From NCBI RefSeq assembly GCF_022008395.1, contig NZ_JAIRBB010000016.1, forward strand, positions 1 through 46,349: DNA of 46,349 bases. Direction: 5' to 3'. Numbering within the stretch: position 1 is the first letter of the stretch; each line of letters begins with the position of its first letter. This document shows positions 1-8,667 of the stretch, piece after piece. A model generated the notes under the pieces. It made no database searches, was not told the origin of the DNA, and saw only the letters and a list, made by a program, of their open reading frames with translations. The position numbers and the translations under genes were made by a program. This DNA is from Aequorivita xiaoshiensis (GTDB lineage: Bacteria; Bacteroidota; Bacteroidia; Flavobacteriales; Flavobacteriaceae).

Positions 1-42
1 TTTTTGTACAGTCTTTAGACATTCCTACATACATCCTTTCAA

Positions 43-61
43 ATTCTTTACTATAAAGAAT
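43..61. repeat. Perfect 8-bp inverted repeat
   Basis: ATTCTTTA and TAAAGAAT are separated by three bases (CTA). There is no T-run on either side, so it is not a convincing terminator. It lies beyond the broken end of the tRNA-like remnant. No function is assigned. Confidence 0.4.
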
Positions 62-91
62 ATATACATAATACATTTCTAACCATTTAAA

Positions 92-177
92 GCTCGAATC
101 CGAAATCTGATGCGCCCCGCCCGAACGTGTCTAACGACAGTTCGGCTCGGGCGGGTATTCAGTTGCGCCACGCGGCC
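92..177 (-). pseudogene. tRNA-Arg-like 5' half with an insertion in the D-loop
   Basis: Read on the minus strand, 177-171 is GGCCGCG (possible acceptor 5' strand), followed by T8 and G9. Next comes a D-stem GCGC at 168-165, a D-loop start AACTGAATA at 164-156, a 40-nt hairpin at 155-116, and the second D-stem strand GCGC at 115-112. Then follow A26, an anticodon 5' stem TCAGA (110-106) and a seven-base loop TTTCGGA (105-99), whose anticodon would be TCG (Arg). The 3' anticodon strand then fails (TTCGA where TCTGA is expected). No T-arm or acceptor 3' strand matching CGCGGCC is found down to base 1. It therefore looks like a non-functional remnant or a tRNA-derived repeat. The call comes from reading secondary structure by eye, not from a covariance model. 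Confidence 0.5.
116..155 (-). repeat. GC-rich two-tier hairpin inside the tRNA-like D-loop
   Basis: The 40 bases contain 28 G or C in an otherwise AT-rich window. The outer arms CCCGCCCGA and TCGGGCGGG pair perfectly. Inside them, TGTC and GACA pair around a GTTA tetraloop, with the short strands GCCGAAC and CGT between the two stems. An alternative pairing CCGAAC/GTTCGG is also possible. It begins and ends exactly between D-loop and D-stem of the tRNA-like sequence, which suggests an inserted REP-like element. Confidence 0.6.
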
Positions 178-189
178 AATCCAGTTTTC

Positions 190-210
190 AAAAATATCTT
201 CTTTTGAAGA
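190..210 (-). terminator. Weak terminator-like hairpin after yqeY
   Basis: On the minus strand TCTTC-AAAA-GAAGA (a 5-bp stem) is followed by TATTTTTG, 17 bases after the yqeY stop codon. The stem is short and AT-rich, so this is only a possible terminator. Confidence 0.35.
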
Positions 211-226
211 ATTAATAAAATCTAAT

Positions 227-676
227 TTAAGACAACCTCGATTTTACAACTGTCGATATGGTTTTCCCATCTGCTTTTCCAGCCAGTTTTCCACTAGCAA
301 TGCCCATAACTTTTCCCATATCCGCCATAGAAGAAGCTCCAGTTTCTGTGATAATTTCATCTACTATTTTGCTTACTTCTTCAACACTTAGCTGCTTTGG
401 CAAAAATTGCTCGATTACTTTAGCTTGAAGCAATTCTGGCTCAGCAAGATCTTCACGCCCTTGTTCCTTATAAATAGCAGCACTATCTTTTCTTTGTTTT
501 ACTTGCTTTTGAAGGATTTTAATTCCTTCTTCTTCAGATATTTCTTGTTTTGAACCTGTTTCAGTTTGCGCTAAAAGCAATGCTGATTTAACAGATCGCA
601 AAGCTTCTAATGATTGAGTATCCTTTGATTTCATTGCGGCTTTCATAGCCTCCATCACCTTATCTTGTAAACCCAT
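227..676 (-). CDS. yqeY: GatB/YqeY domain protein
   Basis: The 149-aa product has the length and composition of the stand-alone GatB/YqeY family, related to the C-terminal tRNA-binding tail of amidotransferase subunit GatB. Typical wording includes the N-terminal DKVMEAMKAAMKSKD, the charged middle EQGREDLAEPE, and the C-terminal half with MADMGKVMG and GKADGKTIS. The cellular role of free YqeY proteins is not well established. It is likely cytosolic. It lies 158 bases downstream of ftsZ, with a clear terminator between them, so it is probably transcribed separately although it points the same way. The gene is intact. Downstream is the tRNA-like island. Confidence 0.9.
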   Translation of the reverse strand: MGLQDKVMEAMKAAMKSKDTQSLEALRSVKSALLLAQTETGSKQEISEEEGIKILQKQVKQRKDSAAIYKEQGREDLAEPELLQAKVIEQFLPKQLSVEEVSKIVDEIITETGASSMADMGKVMGIASGKLAGKADGKTISTVVKSRLS

Positions 677-769
677 TATAGTGTTTTTTTGTATGCACGA
701 AGATACTTATTTAAGCTGAAATGTATCGGCTTATGGATTCACTTTTTTTAATCTTAAATATCATAAATC

Positions 770-802
770 AAAAAGGTCCGAAACCAATTAAGATTTCGAA
801 CC
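770..802 (-). terminator. Rho-independent terminator of the dcw cluster after ftsZ
   Basis: On the minus strand GGTTCGAAA and TTTCGGACC form a 9-bp stem with one G-U pair around a 10-base loop, followed by TTTTT. It begins 32 bases after the ftsZ stop codon and marks the end of the cell division transcript before yqeY. Confidence 0.8.
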
Positions 803-834
803 TCTACTTTAAGTGGGGAGAAATATTCACTTAA

Positions 835-2811
835 TTAATCTACATTATCGTGTAAAAATGAGTTGTTTCTACGCAATTCAATTCCGTCATCTTCGATGTT
901 TACCGAAGTCCTAGAAATTGTTGATTCTTCACTGGTATCATTAAGATCTATACCCATACGCTTATAAGCGGGTTGTCTTTCAATTTCATCAATACGTGAA
1001 GGACTGTTCTTAAACTTGTAATTAAACTCCTTCATTTTGCGCTTGCGCTCTTCTGTACGATCGCTTAGTATCTTTGAAATAGGAGAGTTTAACGGGTCTT
1101 CTATTTCCTTGCTTTCGCTATCATTTGGAGATTGCTCAGTTACTGTTCTTTTTACAAATTCAATTTCGTTTTCCTCAATAGCTTCAGACTTATGGCTTGA
1201 TGGTTTTGCGTTATTTAAGGTATTTTCAACCTCTTGATAGTCATCTAGACTATATCTTTTAATACCATCATCTGAAACTTCAGTTACAGGCACAACTTCT
1301 ACGTGATCTTCAACCTCTATTTCTTCGAGATTAAAAATTGTTTTTTCTTCTCTATTATTTGTTTCTGCCGGCTTTCTTTCAACAGGTTTTATAGGAAGAT
1401 CAAACATTAATATTTGATCGTCGTTGTCTTCACCTTCTGGCTTAGAATGTCTAACTTCTTCCGCAGAATTTTTTGTTGAAGCCTCAACAATAACAAATTC
1501 GTTTACATTTATTTTATCTACTTCTACTTGCTCAAACTCTTCAATTCTTTCAGCTTTTACCTCTTCGTATGATACTGGTAAATTCTTTAGAAGCTCTGAA
1601 GTATTTATATATCCTTGAAACGATGGTCTTTGTTCAATCTCATCATCGTCAAAAAGCGTGTGTTTAACCACAGGGGCTTCAGCTTTAGGCTGAGAAGTGA
1701 TAGGAGTTTCTGGCAGTCTTACAGGTCCAGAAGTAGCTTTTGGTGTAAGATTTTGCTCCGCTTTTTGATCATCTCCAAGCGTGTGGATTATTTTTTTTGT
1801 TTCGGTGTTTACAATCTCATTTTGTTGTTCAACATTAAATCCTGTGGCGATTACAGTAATAGAAATTGATCCTTCTAAGCTCTCATCTTCACCAACACCC
1901 ATAATAATATTGGCGCTGTGTCCAGCTTCATTTTGAATGTGATCACTGATTTCACCTATCTCATCGATAGTAATCTCGTCGGACCCAGAAACGATAAGCA
2001 ACAATACGTTTTTGGCACCTTTGATTTTATTATCGTTAAGTAATGGAGAATCTAATGCTCTTCCTATGCCTTCTTTTGCTCTATTTGCACCAGATGCAGT
2101 AGAACTACCCATTATAGCTGTTCCACTATTAGAAAGAACTGTCTTAGCATCTCTAAGGTCAATGTTTTGAGTGTAGTGATGTGTAATAACCTCGGCTATA
2201 CCACGAGCAGCGGTGGCCAAGACTTCATCAGCTTTAGAGAAACCAGCTTTAAAACCTAAGTTCCCATATACTTCACGAAGTTTATTATTATTAATTACCA
2301 CTAATGAATCTACATTTTGCCGTAGTTTTTCTACTCCAATTTGAGCTTGTTCATTTCTTGTTTTACCTTCAAATTGGAAAGGAATAGTAACTATACCCAC
2401 AGTAAGTATATCCATATCCTTTGCCATTTTGGCGATAATTGGAGCGGCACCTGTTCCAGTACCTCCACCCATACCAGCAGTAATAAAAATCATCTTGGTA
2501 TTTGTAGTTAGCATAGTTTTAATTTCTTCCATACTTTCTACAGCAGATTGTTCACCAACCATCGGATTTGCTCCTGCACCTAGACCTTCAGTTAAGGAAA
2601 CCCCTAATTGAATTTTAATAGGCACTGGGCTATTTTCTAATGCCTGTGCATCTGTATTACATATCACGAAATCTACTCCCTTTATGCCCTGACTGAACAT
2701 ATGGTTAATTGCATTACTACCTCCACCACCAACGCCAATAACCTTAATCACATTTGATTGGTTTTTTGGCAAGTCGAATGAAATGTTCTCAAATTCTGTG
2801 TTGCTGCTCAT
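835..2811 (-). CDS. ftsZ: Cell division GTPase FtsZ with a long C-terminal tail
   Basis: FtsZ is the tubulin-like GTPase that forms the division ring. Counted from the chosen start (658 aa), the N-terminal glycine loop is GVGGGGSN, the tubulin signature GGGTGTG is at about 115-121, and the T7 synergy loop reads NIDLRDAKTVL with both acidic residues. The globular part ends near residue 320. About 300 acidic, low-complexity residues follow, ending in ELRRNNSFLHDNVD. Typical proteobacterial FtsZ is under 400 aa, while long tails are usual in Bacteroidota. An upstream in-frame ATG at 2922 would add 37 basic residues and overlap ftsA by 65 bases. The ATG at 2811 is preferred because MSSNTEFENISFDLP is a normal FtsZ start and leaves a 46-base gap. 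Confidence 0.97.
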   Translation of the reverse strand: MSSNTEFENISFDLPKNQSNVIKVIGVGGGGSNAINHMFSQGIKGVDFVICNTDAQALENSPVPIKIQLGVSLTEGLGAGANPMVGEQSAVESMEEIKTMLTTNTKMIFITAGMGGGTGTGAAPIIAKMAKDMDILTVGIVTIPFQFEGKTRNEQAQIGVEKLRQNVDSLVVINNNKLREVYGNLGFKAGFSKADEVLATAARGIAEVITHHYTQNIDLRDAKTVLSNSGTAIMGSSTASGANRAKEGIGRALDSPLLNDNKIKGAKNVLLLIVSGSDEITIDEIGEISDHIQNEAGHSANIIMGVGEDESLEGSISITVIATGFNVEQQNEIVNTETKKIIHTLGDDQKAEQNLTPKATSGPVRLPETPITSQPKAEAPVVKHTLFDDDEIEQRPSFQGYINTSELLKNLPVSYEEVKAERIEEFEQVEVDKINVNEFVIVEASTKNSAEEVRHSKPEGEDNDDQILMFDLPIKPVERKPAETNNREEKTIFNLEEIEVEDHVEVVPVTEVSDDGIKRYSLDDYQEVENTLNNAKPSSHKSEAIEENEIEFVKRTVTEQSPNDSESKEIEDPLNSPISKILSDRTEERKRKMKEFNYKFKNSPSRIDEIERQPAYKRMGIDLNDTSEESTISRTSVNIEDDGIELRRNNSFLHDNVD

Positions 2812-2857
2812 ATTTTTGTTTTTAATTGCAATTTTTATTTTTCTTCTTTTTCCTTTA

Positions 2858-4216
2858 TTATTCTGCGTTATCGAGGAACTCTTTAAATTTTTCGGCCCAT
2901 TTGTCAAAAATACCTCGACCACGTCTAGTGCCTTTTTTTTCTTCTTCTACTTCTTCTCTTTCAGTTTCTACTTCAGGATGCTGAACGGCTTCTTGTTTGT
3001 CAGTCTCTTTAACTTCCTCTTCGGTTGGGAATGTTCTCATCAATGATGATTTCTCCTTACTTTCAAGACTATTCATAACTAACCCTACTGCTGTTGCATA
3101 CATCGGACTTGTAGTTTCAGGGTCGCTATCTCCAGCTAAATGTTCATTTGGATATCCAATTCGTGTATCCATACCTGTAGCGTACTCTACCAACTGTTTT
3201 ATATGCTGAAGCTGAGCTCCCCCACCTGTTAACACAATACCAGCAATTAATTTCTTCTTCTGCTCTTCGTGCCCGTAGTTTTTTATTTCAATATAGGCTT
3301 GCTCAATAATCTCCATAACTCGAGCGTGAATTATTTTTGAGAGATTTTTTAAGCTAATTTCTTTTGGTTCTCTTCCTCTTAATCCTGGGATTGAAACAAT
3401 TTCATTGTCTTTATTCTCTCCAGGCCAAGCAGATCCAAATTTTATTTTAAGAAGTTCAGCTTGTTTCTCGATAATCGAACAACCTTCTTTAATATCGTCT
3501 GTGATTACATTACCTCCAAAAGGAATTACTGCCGTGTGACGAATAATTCCATCTTTAAATATCGCTAAGTCAGTTGTTCCACCTCCTATATCGATTAATG
3601 CTACCCCAGCTTCTTTTTCTTCTTGACTTAATACAGCTCTTGCTGATGCTAAGGGCTCTAGAGTGATTGCTGATAGCTCTAACCCTGCACTTTTTATACA
3701 GCGTCCAACATTTCTAATTGAAGAAACCTGCCCTACAACTACGTGAAAGTTTGCTTCTAATCGCGCTCCGTACATCCCGATAGGTTCTTTAATTTCTGCT
3801 TGTCCATCAACTTTATAATCCTGTGGTAATACGTGAAGAATTTCTTCCCCAGGAAGCATTACAAGCTTATGAACTTGGTTACATAAAGCATCAATATCTT
3901 CATCTTTAATTACCTCCTCACCATCTGGTCTAGTAATGTAATCGCTATGCTGAAGGCTTCTAATATGTTGTCCTGCGATACCAACAACAACATCCTTAAT
4001 CTTCATTCCTGAAGAAGTTTCTGCATCTTGTACCGCTTGTTGAATGGATTGAATGGTTTGTGTAATGTTATTCACAACACCACGATGAACGCCAAGACTT
4101 TTTGCCTTGCCTATCCCCAACACTTCCATTTTACCATAATCATTTTTTCTACCAATCATAGCTACTATCTTGGTAGTTCCTATATCCAATCCTACAGCAA
4201 TATTATCGTTTTCCAT
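2858..4216 (-). CDS. ftsA: Cell division protein FtsA
   Basis: FtsA is an actin-fold ATPase that tethers FtsZ to the inner membrane. The 452-aa product has the phosphate-1 motif GLDIGTTKIVAMIG at the N-terminus, the phosphate-2 motif LIDIGGGTTDLAIF near residue 205 and the adenosine motif IVLTGGGAQL near 328. The 1C domain lies between the first two. The C-terminus, after a charged linker, is GIFDKWAEKFKEFLDNAE, which fits the amphipathic membrane-targeting helix. It sits 4 bases after ftsQ and 46 before ftsZ, the standard order, so co-translation with both is likely. Confidence 0.97.
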   Translation of the reverse strand: MENDNIAVGLDIGTTKIVAMIGRKNDYGKMEVLGIGKAKSLGVHRGVVNNITQTIQSIQQAVQDAETSSGMKIKDVVVGIAGQHIRSLQHSDYITRPDGEEVIKDEDIDALCNQVHKLVMLPGEEILHVLPQDYKVDGQAEIKEPIGMYGARLEANFHVVVGQVSSIRNVGRCIKSAGLELSAITLEPLASARAVLSQEEKEAGVALIDIGGGTTDLAIFKDGIIRHTAVIPFGGNVITDDIKEGCSIIEKQAELLKIKFGSAWPGENKDNEIVSIPGLRGREPKEISLKNLSKIIHARVMEIIEQAYIEIKNYGHEEQKKKLIAGIVLTGGGAQLQHIKQLVEYATGMDTRIGYPNEHLAGDSDPETTSPMYATAVGLVMNSLESKEKSSLMRTFPTEEEVKETDKQEAVQHPEVETEREEVEEEKKGTRRGRGIFDKWAEKFKEFLDNAE

Positions 4217-4220
4217 GGCC

Positions 4221-4937
4221 TTACTTTTTTGTGGCTATCACTTGACTATCAAATTTCAAGTTCACCTTGTTGTACCCGTATAGCGTACTATCTTTTTTTG
4301 TTTTTTTATAAAATGCTTTAAAGTTTTGAAACTTCTTTTCAATGTGTACTGGTTTCCCAAAAAATACATTAAAATTTACTTTTCTCAATTCCAGTTCAAT
4401 TTCTCCATCTGCCCGTTGATGCACCCCAATAACACTCCTTTTCATAAACTCATCTTCCTTTATTTTCAGCAATAAGTCGGTAAGTTCAGAGAACTCACTT
4501 TCCGAAGCACCAGTAATTATAGGCACTCTTGCTGAATACACTTCAGATAACGGCATTACCTTTCCGTCTGAATCTAAGTAATAATCTGGTGTAGCAGACA
4601 CTCTACCAATGGGTTCGCGCTGTTCTATCCTTGCGCATAACTTTCCATCAATGGTTACATACACCTGAGCATCGCGAATCATAGGATTTCCTATCAATCT
4701 ATACTCCATCTCTCTCAAAGCTAAGGCTTCTTTAGATATGTCCGAAACCTTCTCGTAACTTTGTATCAACAATTTATTAACGTTATCAAAAGTGATAAAA
4801 GGGCTGTTATTATCAACAAATACAACATCTATTTTGCTAATTTTTCTAGCTTCATTTCGCTTTTTTGTAAAGCTAAAAAGGAAGCCAATTAACCCTAGCA
4901 AAAGAATAAGTTTTATGTAAATAATACTACGCCTCAT
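4221..4937 (-). CDS. ftsQ: Cell division protein FtsQ/DivIB
   Basis: The 238-aa bitopic protein has a short cytoplasmic start (MRRSI), one membrane segment at about 7-24, and a periplasmic part. The latter opens with a POTRA-like stretch (ISKIDVVFVDNN, then ITFDNVNKLL) and continues through the FtsQ beta domain (REMEYRLIGNPMIRDAQVYV, then IEQREPIGRV). In the divisome FtsQ links early proteins to FtsL, FtsW and FtsI. Similarity is low outside the POTRA region, but position between murC and ftsA supports the call. It overlaps the murC end by 11 bases, suggesting translational coupling. Confidence 0.9.
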   Translation of the reverse strand: MRRSIIYIKLILLLGLIGFLFSFTKKRNEARKISKIDVVFVDNNSPFITFDNVNKLLIQSYEKVSDISKEALALREMEYRLIGNPMIRDAQVYVTIDGKLCARIEQREPIGRVSATPDYYLDSDGKVMPLSEVYSARVPIITGASESEFSELTDLLLKIKEDEFMKRSVIGVHQRADGEIELELRKVNFNVFFGKPVHIEKKFQNFKAFYKKTKKDSTLYGYNKVNLKFDSQVIATKK

Positions 4938-6282
4938 CTTTAAACTTTTGAGTTAACTTATTAACTTCGGCACCAATGTCACCGGCACCTACCAACAATT
5001 TCACTCTACAATCCGACTGTGACAAAACTTCAGCTAAATCTGATTTTGAAACCAAGATTTTATGCTGAGAATCAATCTGATTTAATAACCATTCTGAAGT
5101 AATTCCTTCAATTGCCTCTTCTCTAGCAGGATAGATATCCAGCAACACAACTTCATCAAATTGTGAAAGACTTCTCGCAAAACCTTCTGCAAAATCTCTT
5201 GTTCTAGTGAAAAGATGTGGCTGAAAAACAATCTGCTTACGATTATTTGGATACATTTCTTCAACAGCTTGATGTAAAGCGTCTATTTCAGTAGGATGAT
5301 GTGCATAATCATCAATTAAAACAAGTTTGTCTGTTTTAATTTTATACGAGAAACGGCGTTTTACCCCTTTAAAACTCGCAATTGCGTTTTTAAGACAAGA
5401 AACAGGTGCCCCAGCTAACAATGCCATTCCCATTGCCATAATAGCATTGGTAAGATTGTGATGTCCTGGTAAATTAAATGTAATATCTTTAATAACCTCA
5501 TTTGGTGTTTTCAATTCGAATAGATATGCTCCATCCTTTACCCTTACATTTTGGGCTTCATAATCTGCAGTTTCCTGAACCGCAACAGTCATTCCATTTA
5601 AAGGTAAGCCTATCTTTATTAGAACGTTTTCTTTCTTATCAACTAGTTCAGCAAAAGTTGTAAATGCATTTTCAATTTCTGAAGCGTCTCCATAAATATC
5701 TAAATGGTCAGCATCCATAGAAGTTACACAAGATATGTCTGGACGAAGTTGAAGGAACGATCGGTCAAATTCATCTGCTTCAACCACTGTAATTTCACTT
5801 CCTTTATAAATAAAATTGGAATTGTAATTCTCCGCGATTCCTCCCAAAAATGCTGTTACTGGCATGTTACAAGCAGCCAACAAATGTCCTAAAATTGCAG
5901 ATGTTGTAGTTTTTCCGTGTGTACCTGCTACAGCTAAACAAAGTGTATTTTTGGACACCTCTCCTAAAAGCTGAGCACGTTTTACAATTTGAAACTCTTC
6001 AGAAATAAAATAGTTTAAAATTGTATTGTTCTTAGGAATTGCAGGGGTGTAAACTATTAAAACATTATGCTTTACCTTCACCTCAGATTGAAGTTCTGAA
6101 ATTTCATCTTTAAAAGTTACTGGTATCCCTTCTGCAACCAATTCGTCTGTTAAGTCAGTTGAAGTTTTATCGTACCCAAAAACAGCTTTGCCTTGCATTT
6201 TAAAATACCGTGCAAGAGCACTCATCCCGATGCCGCCAATACCTACGAAATAAAAGGTCGTTATGTTTTTTAGGTTATTCAT
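4927..6282 (-). CDS. murC: UDP-N-acetylmuramate-L-alanine ligase MurC
   Basis: MurC adds L-alanine to UDP-MurNAc using ATP, the first amino acid step of peptidoglycan precursor synthesis in the cytosol. The 451-aa protein has the N-terminal UDP-binding motif FVGIGGIGMSALA, the ATP loop AGTHGKTTTS at about 119-128, EADEFDRSF and DDYAHHPTEI typical of MurC, and a C-terminal ligase domain. Its start codon shares one base with the murG stop, and its end overlaps ftsQ by 11 bases. Length and motifs are normal. Confidence 0.97.
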   Translation of the reverse strand: MNNLKNITTFYFVGIGGIGMSALARYFKMQGKAVFGYDKTSTDLTDELVAEGIPVTFKDEISELQSEVKVKHNVLIVYTPAIPKNNTILNYFISEEFQIVKRAQLLGEVSKNTLCLAVAGTHGKTTTSAILGHLLAACNMPVTAFLGGIAENYNSNFIYKGSEITVVEADEFDRSFLQLRPDISCVTSMDADHLDIYGDASEIENAFTTFAELVDKKENVLIKIGLPLNGMTVAVQETADYEAQNVRVKDGAYLFELKTPNEVIKDITFNLPGHHNLTNAIMAMGMALLAGAPVSCLKNAIASFKGVKRRFSYKIKTDKLVLIDDYAHHPTEIDALHQAVEEMYPNNRKQIVFQPHLFTRTRDFAEGFARSLSQFDEVVLLDIYPAREEAIEGITSEWLLNQIDSQHKILVSKSDLAEVLSQSDCRVKLLVGAGDIGAEVNKLTQKFKDEA

Positions 6283-7379
6283 TAATTGTTGTTCTTCAAT
6301 AATTTCTCAATCTCTTCAACTATTTCTATTGTGGCATTTGGTTTTGCCAACGCCAATATATTTTTTGAAAGCATTTCCTGCTTTTCTATAGAGGAAAATA
6401 AATCTGAAAATTCCTTTTCAAAATTTGTATCCAACTCATTTTCTTTAATCAAAATAGCGGCATTTTTTTCCGAAATTGCCAACGCGTTTTTTGTTTGATG
6501 GTCTTCAGCAACATTTGGCGAAGGGATAAATACAACTGGTTTTCCCACCAAGCATAATTCTGAAACCGATAGCGCTCCCGCTCTTGAAATAATAAAATCT
6601 GAAGCTGCATAAGCCAAATCCATTCTGTTTAAAAAAGTATGGACTTGTACATTTTCATTTCCTTTATTTTTATAGGTTTCTTCGTAAAATTTCCCACATT
6701 GCCAGATAACTTGTAAGTTGATTCTTTCAAAAAACGGCAATGATTTTTCAATTAATTGATTGATTCTTCTCGCACCTAAACTACCTCCTAAAACCAAAAG
6801 TGTTTTTTTGTCCCTATTCAGTTTAAAGAAAGTAAGTGCTTCTTCTCTTTTTAAAGAAATATCCAACAAATCTTGTCTTACTGGATTTCCCGTTAACTTT
6901 ACTTTATCAGAAGGAAAAAAATTCTCCATTCCTTCATAAGCCACACATATTTTCTGAACTTTACTACTTAGCCATTTATTGGTAATTCCTGCGTGACTAT
7001 TCTGCTCTTGAATTAAACAAGGTATATTTTGCTTTGCAGCCATTCGCAATAGCGGCGCACTTGCATAACCTCCAGTTCCAATTGCAGCATCAGGTTTAAA
7101 TGTTTTTAAAATAGACTTTGATTTCATTAAACTTGAAACCAGCTTTAACGGGAAAGCTAAATTTTGCAATGAAAGACTGCGTTGCAATCCAGAAATCCAA
7201 AGACCTTTTATTTTATATCCTGCTTGTGGGACTTTTTCCATCTCCATTCTGTCCTCTGCTCCCACAAATAAAAATTCAGCGTCAGGGTAACGAGTTTTCA
7301 ACTCATTAGCTATAGCAATAGCTGGATAAATATGACCCCCAGTACCGCCTCCTGATATGATGAATTTTTTGTTTTTCAA
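6282..7379 (-). CDS. murG: MurG, lipid II-forming GlcNAc transferase
   Basis: MurG transfers GlcNAc from UDP-GlcNAc to lipid I on the inner face of the cytoplasmic membrane, producing lipid II. The 365-aa GT28 protein has the N-terminal glycine loop [13 protein letters not shown] (about 8-20), [11 protein letters not shown] near residue 100, the second glycine loop [11 protein letters not shown] near 197, and the donor-binding region [12 protein letters not shown] near 263. The start follows the ftsW stop by 44 bases and the stop overlaps the murC start by one base. All expected parts are present. Confidence 0.97.
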   Translation of the reverse strand: MKNKKFIISGGGTGGHIYPAIAIANELKTRYPDAEFLFVGAEDRMEMEKVPQAGYKIKGLWISGLQRSLSLQNLAFPLKLVSSLMKSKSILKTFKPDAAIGTGGYASAPLLRMAAKQNIPCLIQEQNSHAGITNKWLSSKVQKICVAYEGMENFFPSDKVKLTGNPVRQDLLDISLKREEALTFFKLNRDKKTLLVLGGSLGARRINQLIEKSLPFFERINLQVIWQCGKFYEETYKNKGNENVQVHTFLNRMDLAYAASDFIISRAGALSVSELCLVGKPVVFIPSPNVAEDHQTKNALAISEKNAAILIKENELDTNFEKEFSDLFSSIEKQEMLSKNILALAKPNATIEIVEEIEKLLKNNN

Positions 7380-7423
7380 TTTTTTACTTTCTTCTTTATT
7401 ACACTAACAACACTTGTTGTATT

Positions 7424-8617
7424 CTAAATGGTTTCACTTAAAACATCAAGTGGATTTTCTTCCTCTTCTTCTTTTGCTGGAACTTCTCTCTTTGCACTCA
7501 CACTCAAAATCATTCCCAACGCCAAACATGTCATCCAAATAGAGGTTCCGCCACTACTGATTAGGGGTAAGTTTTGTCCAGTTACAGGAAACAATTCGAC
7601 TGCCACAGCCATATTAATCATCGCCCTAAAAATAATGGGAAAACCTACTCCAATGACTAGTAGTTTGGTAAATACCGACGGTGCTTTATGAGCCACTACC
7701 ACTATTCGAAATAACAAAAACAGATATATAGCCATTAAGGTTAACCCTCCAATCAAACCAAATTCTTCAACTATAACCGCATAAATAAAATCTGATGATG
7801 ATTGTGGTAAGAAATTCTTCTGAACACTTTTTCCTGGACCTAATCCAGTAATACCTCCAGAGGCAATAGCAATTTTTGCTTTTTCTATTTGATAATCTGC
7901 TTCTGTATCTTCCTTATCAGCAAAATTTTCTACCCTACTTATCCAAGTATCTACGCGGTTAGGAAATATTCCAGGAAATGCCTTGGCAGTTAGGACAAAC
8001 AATGTTAAAAACAGCAACCCTGCACCAAGTATAACACCAAGATATTTTAATGGATATCCTCCTACAAAAACAAGCATAACAACCATTACAAAAAATATTG
8101 CAGTGGTAGAAAAGTTAGCGGGTAGAATTAAACCAAGAACGATAAACACTGGTCCCCAAAGCAGTAAAAGTGTTTCTTTAAAAGAAACTTCTTTATCTTT
8201 AATACGAGCCAAATACCGCGCAACATATGTCATTAACACTACCCCTGCTAAAGTTGATGTCTGAAAGCTTAGTCCAACAAATGGCAACCTAATCCATCGG
8301 CTTGCGTTTGCACCCCCTATAGTTGTACCTTGTGATAGCGTAATTACTAACAGGAATACTATAATAGGCAACCCAATTATAGAGAGCCCTCCAAAGTAAT
8401 TATAGGGTATTCTATGCACTGCATACAGCACAATAAAACCTAAAATTAAATGTGCTAAATGTCGCAATAGAAAAGGTAATGTATTTCCATCATTGTTATA
8501 CAAATATGCAAGATTGCTACTTGCACTATAAACAGGCAGGAAAGATATAAGTGCTAGAAGCCCTACTATCCCCCAGATTGCTCTATCTCCTTTTGTATAT
8601 TGGAAAATATTTATCAT
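7424..8617 (-). CDS. ftsW: Septal peptidoglycan polymerase FtsW (SEDS family)
   Basis: FtsW is the SEDS-family glycosyltransferase that polymerises lipid II at the septum together with FtsI. The 397-aa product has about ten hydrophobic segments, the large extracytoplasmic loop with GIFPNRVDTWISRVENF, and conserved wording around AKIAIASGGITGLGPGKS, DFIYAVIVEEFGLIGG and the C-terminal NLPLISSGGTSIW. It lies between murD and murG, where ftsW is expected. It is intact with a charged cytoplasmic tail. RodA is the alternative SEDS member, but the dcw position favours FtsW. Confidence 0.94.
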   Translation of the reverse strand: MINIFQYTKGDRAIWGIVGLLALISFLPVYSASSNLAYLYNNDGNTLPFLLRHLAHLILGFIVLYAVHRIPYNYFGGLSIIGLPIIVFLLVITLSQGTTIGGANASRWIRLPFVGLSFQTSTLAGVVLMTYVARYLARIKDKEVSFKETLLLLWGPVFIVLGLILPANFSTTAIFFVMVVMLVFVGGYPLKYLGVILGAGLLFLTLFVLTAKAFPGIFPNRVDTWISRVENFADKEDTEADYQIEKAKIAIASGGITGLGPGKSVQKNFLPQSSSDFIYAVIVEEFGLIGGLTLMAIYLFLLFRIVVVAHKAPSVFTKLLVIGVGFPIIFRAMINMAVAVELFPVTGQNLPLISSGGTSIWMTCLALGMILSVSAKREVPAKEEEEENPLDVLSETI

Positions 8618-8667
8618 TTACCTTTTTCCGCTATTGGTTTATGTTTTTAATTCTTTTTTATGCCTTA

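Noticed and set aside
110-391. Open frame of 93 codons on the plus strand
   Set aside because: It runs across the tRNA-like island and antisense through yqeY, and its product is low in complexity with no family resemblance.
699-725. Possible yqeY promoter elements (TATCTTCG and TACATTTC on the minus strand)
   Set aside because: Each differs from TAnnTTTG at one fixed base and has no convincing -33 partner.
2812-2922. N-terminal extension of FtsZ by 37 residues
   Set aside because: It would overlap ftsA by 65 bases and adds a lysine-rich stretch not expected in FtsZ; the ATG at 2811 gives a normal N-terminus.
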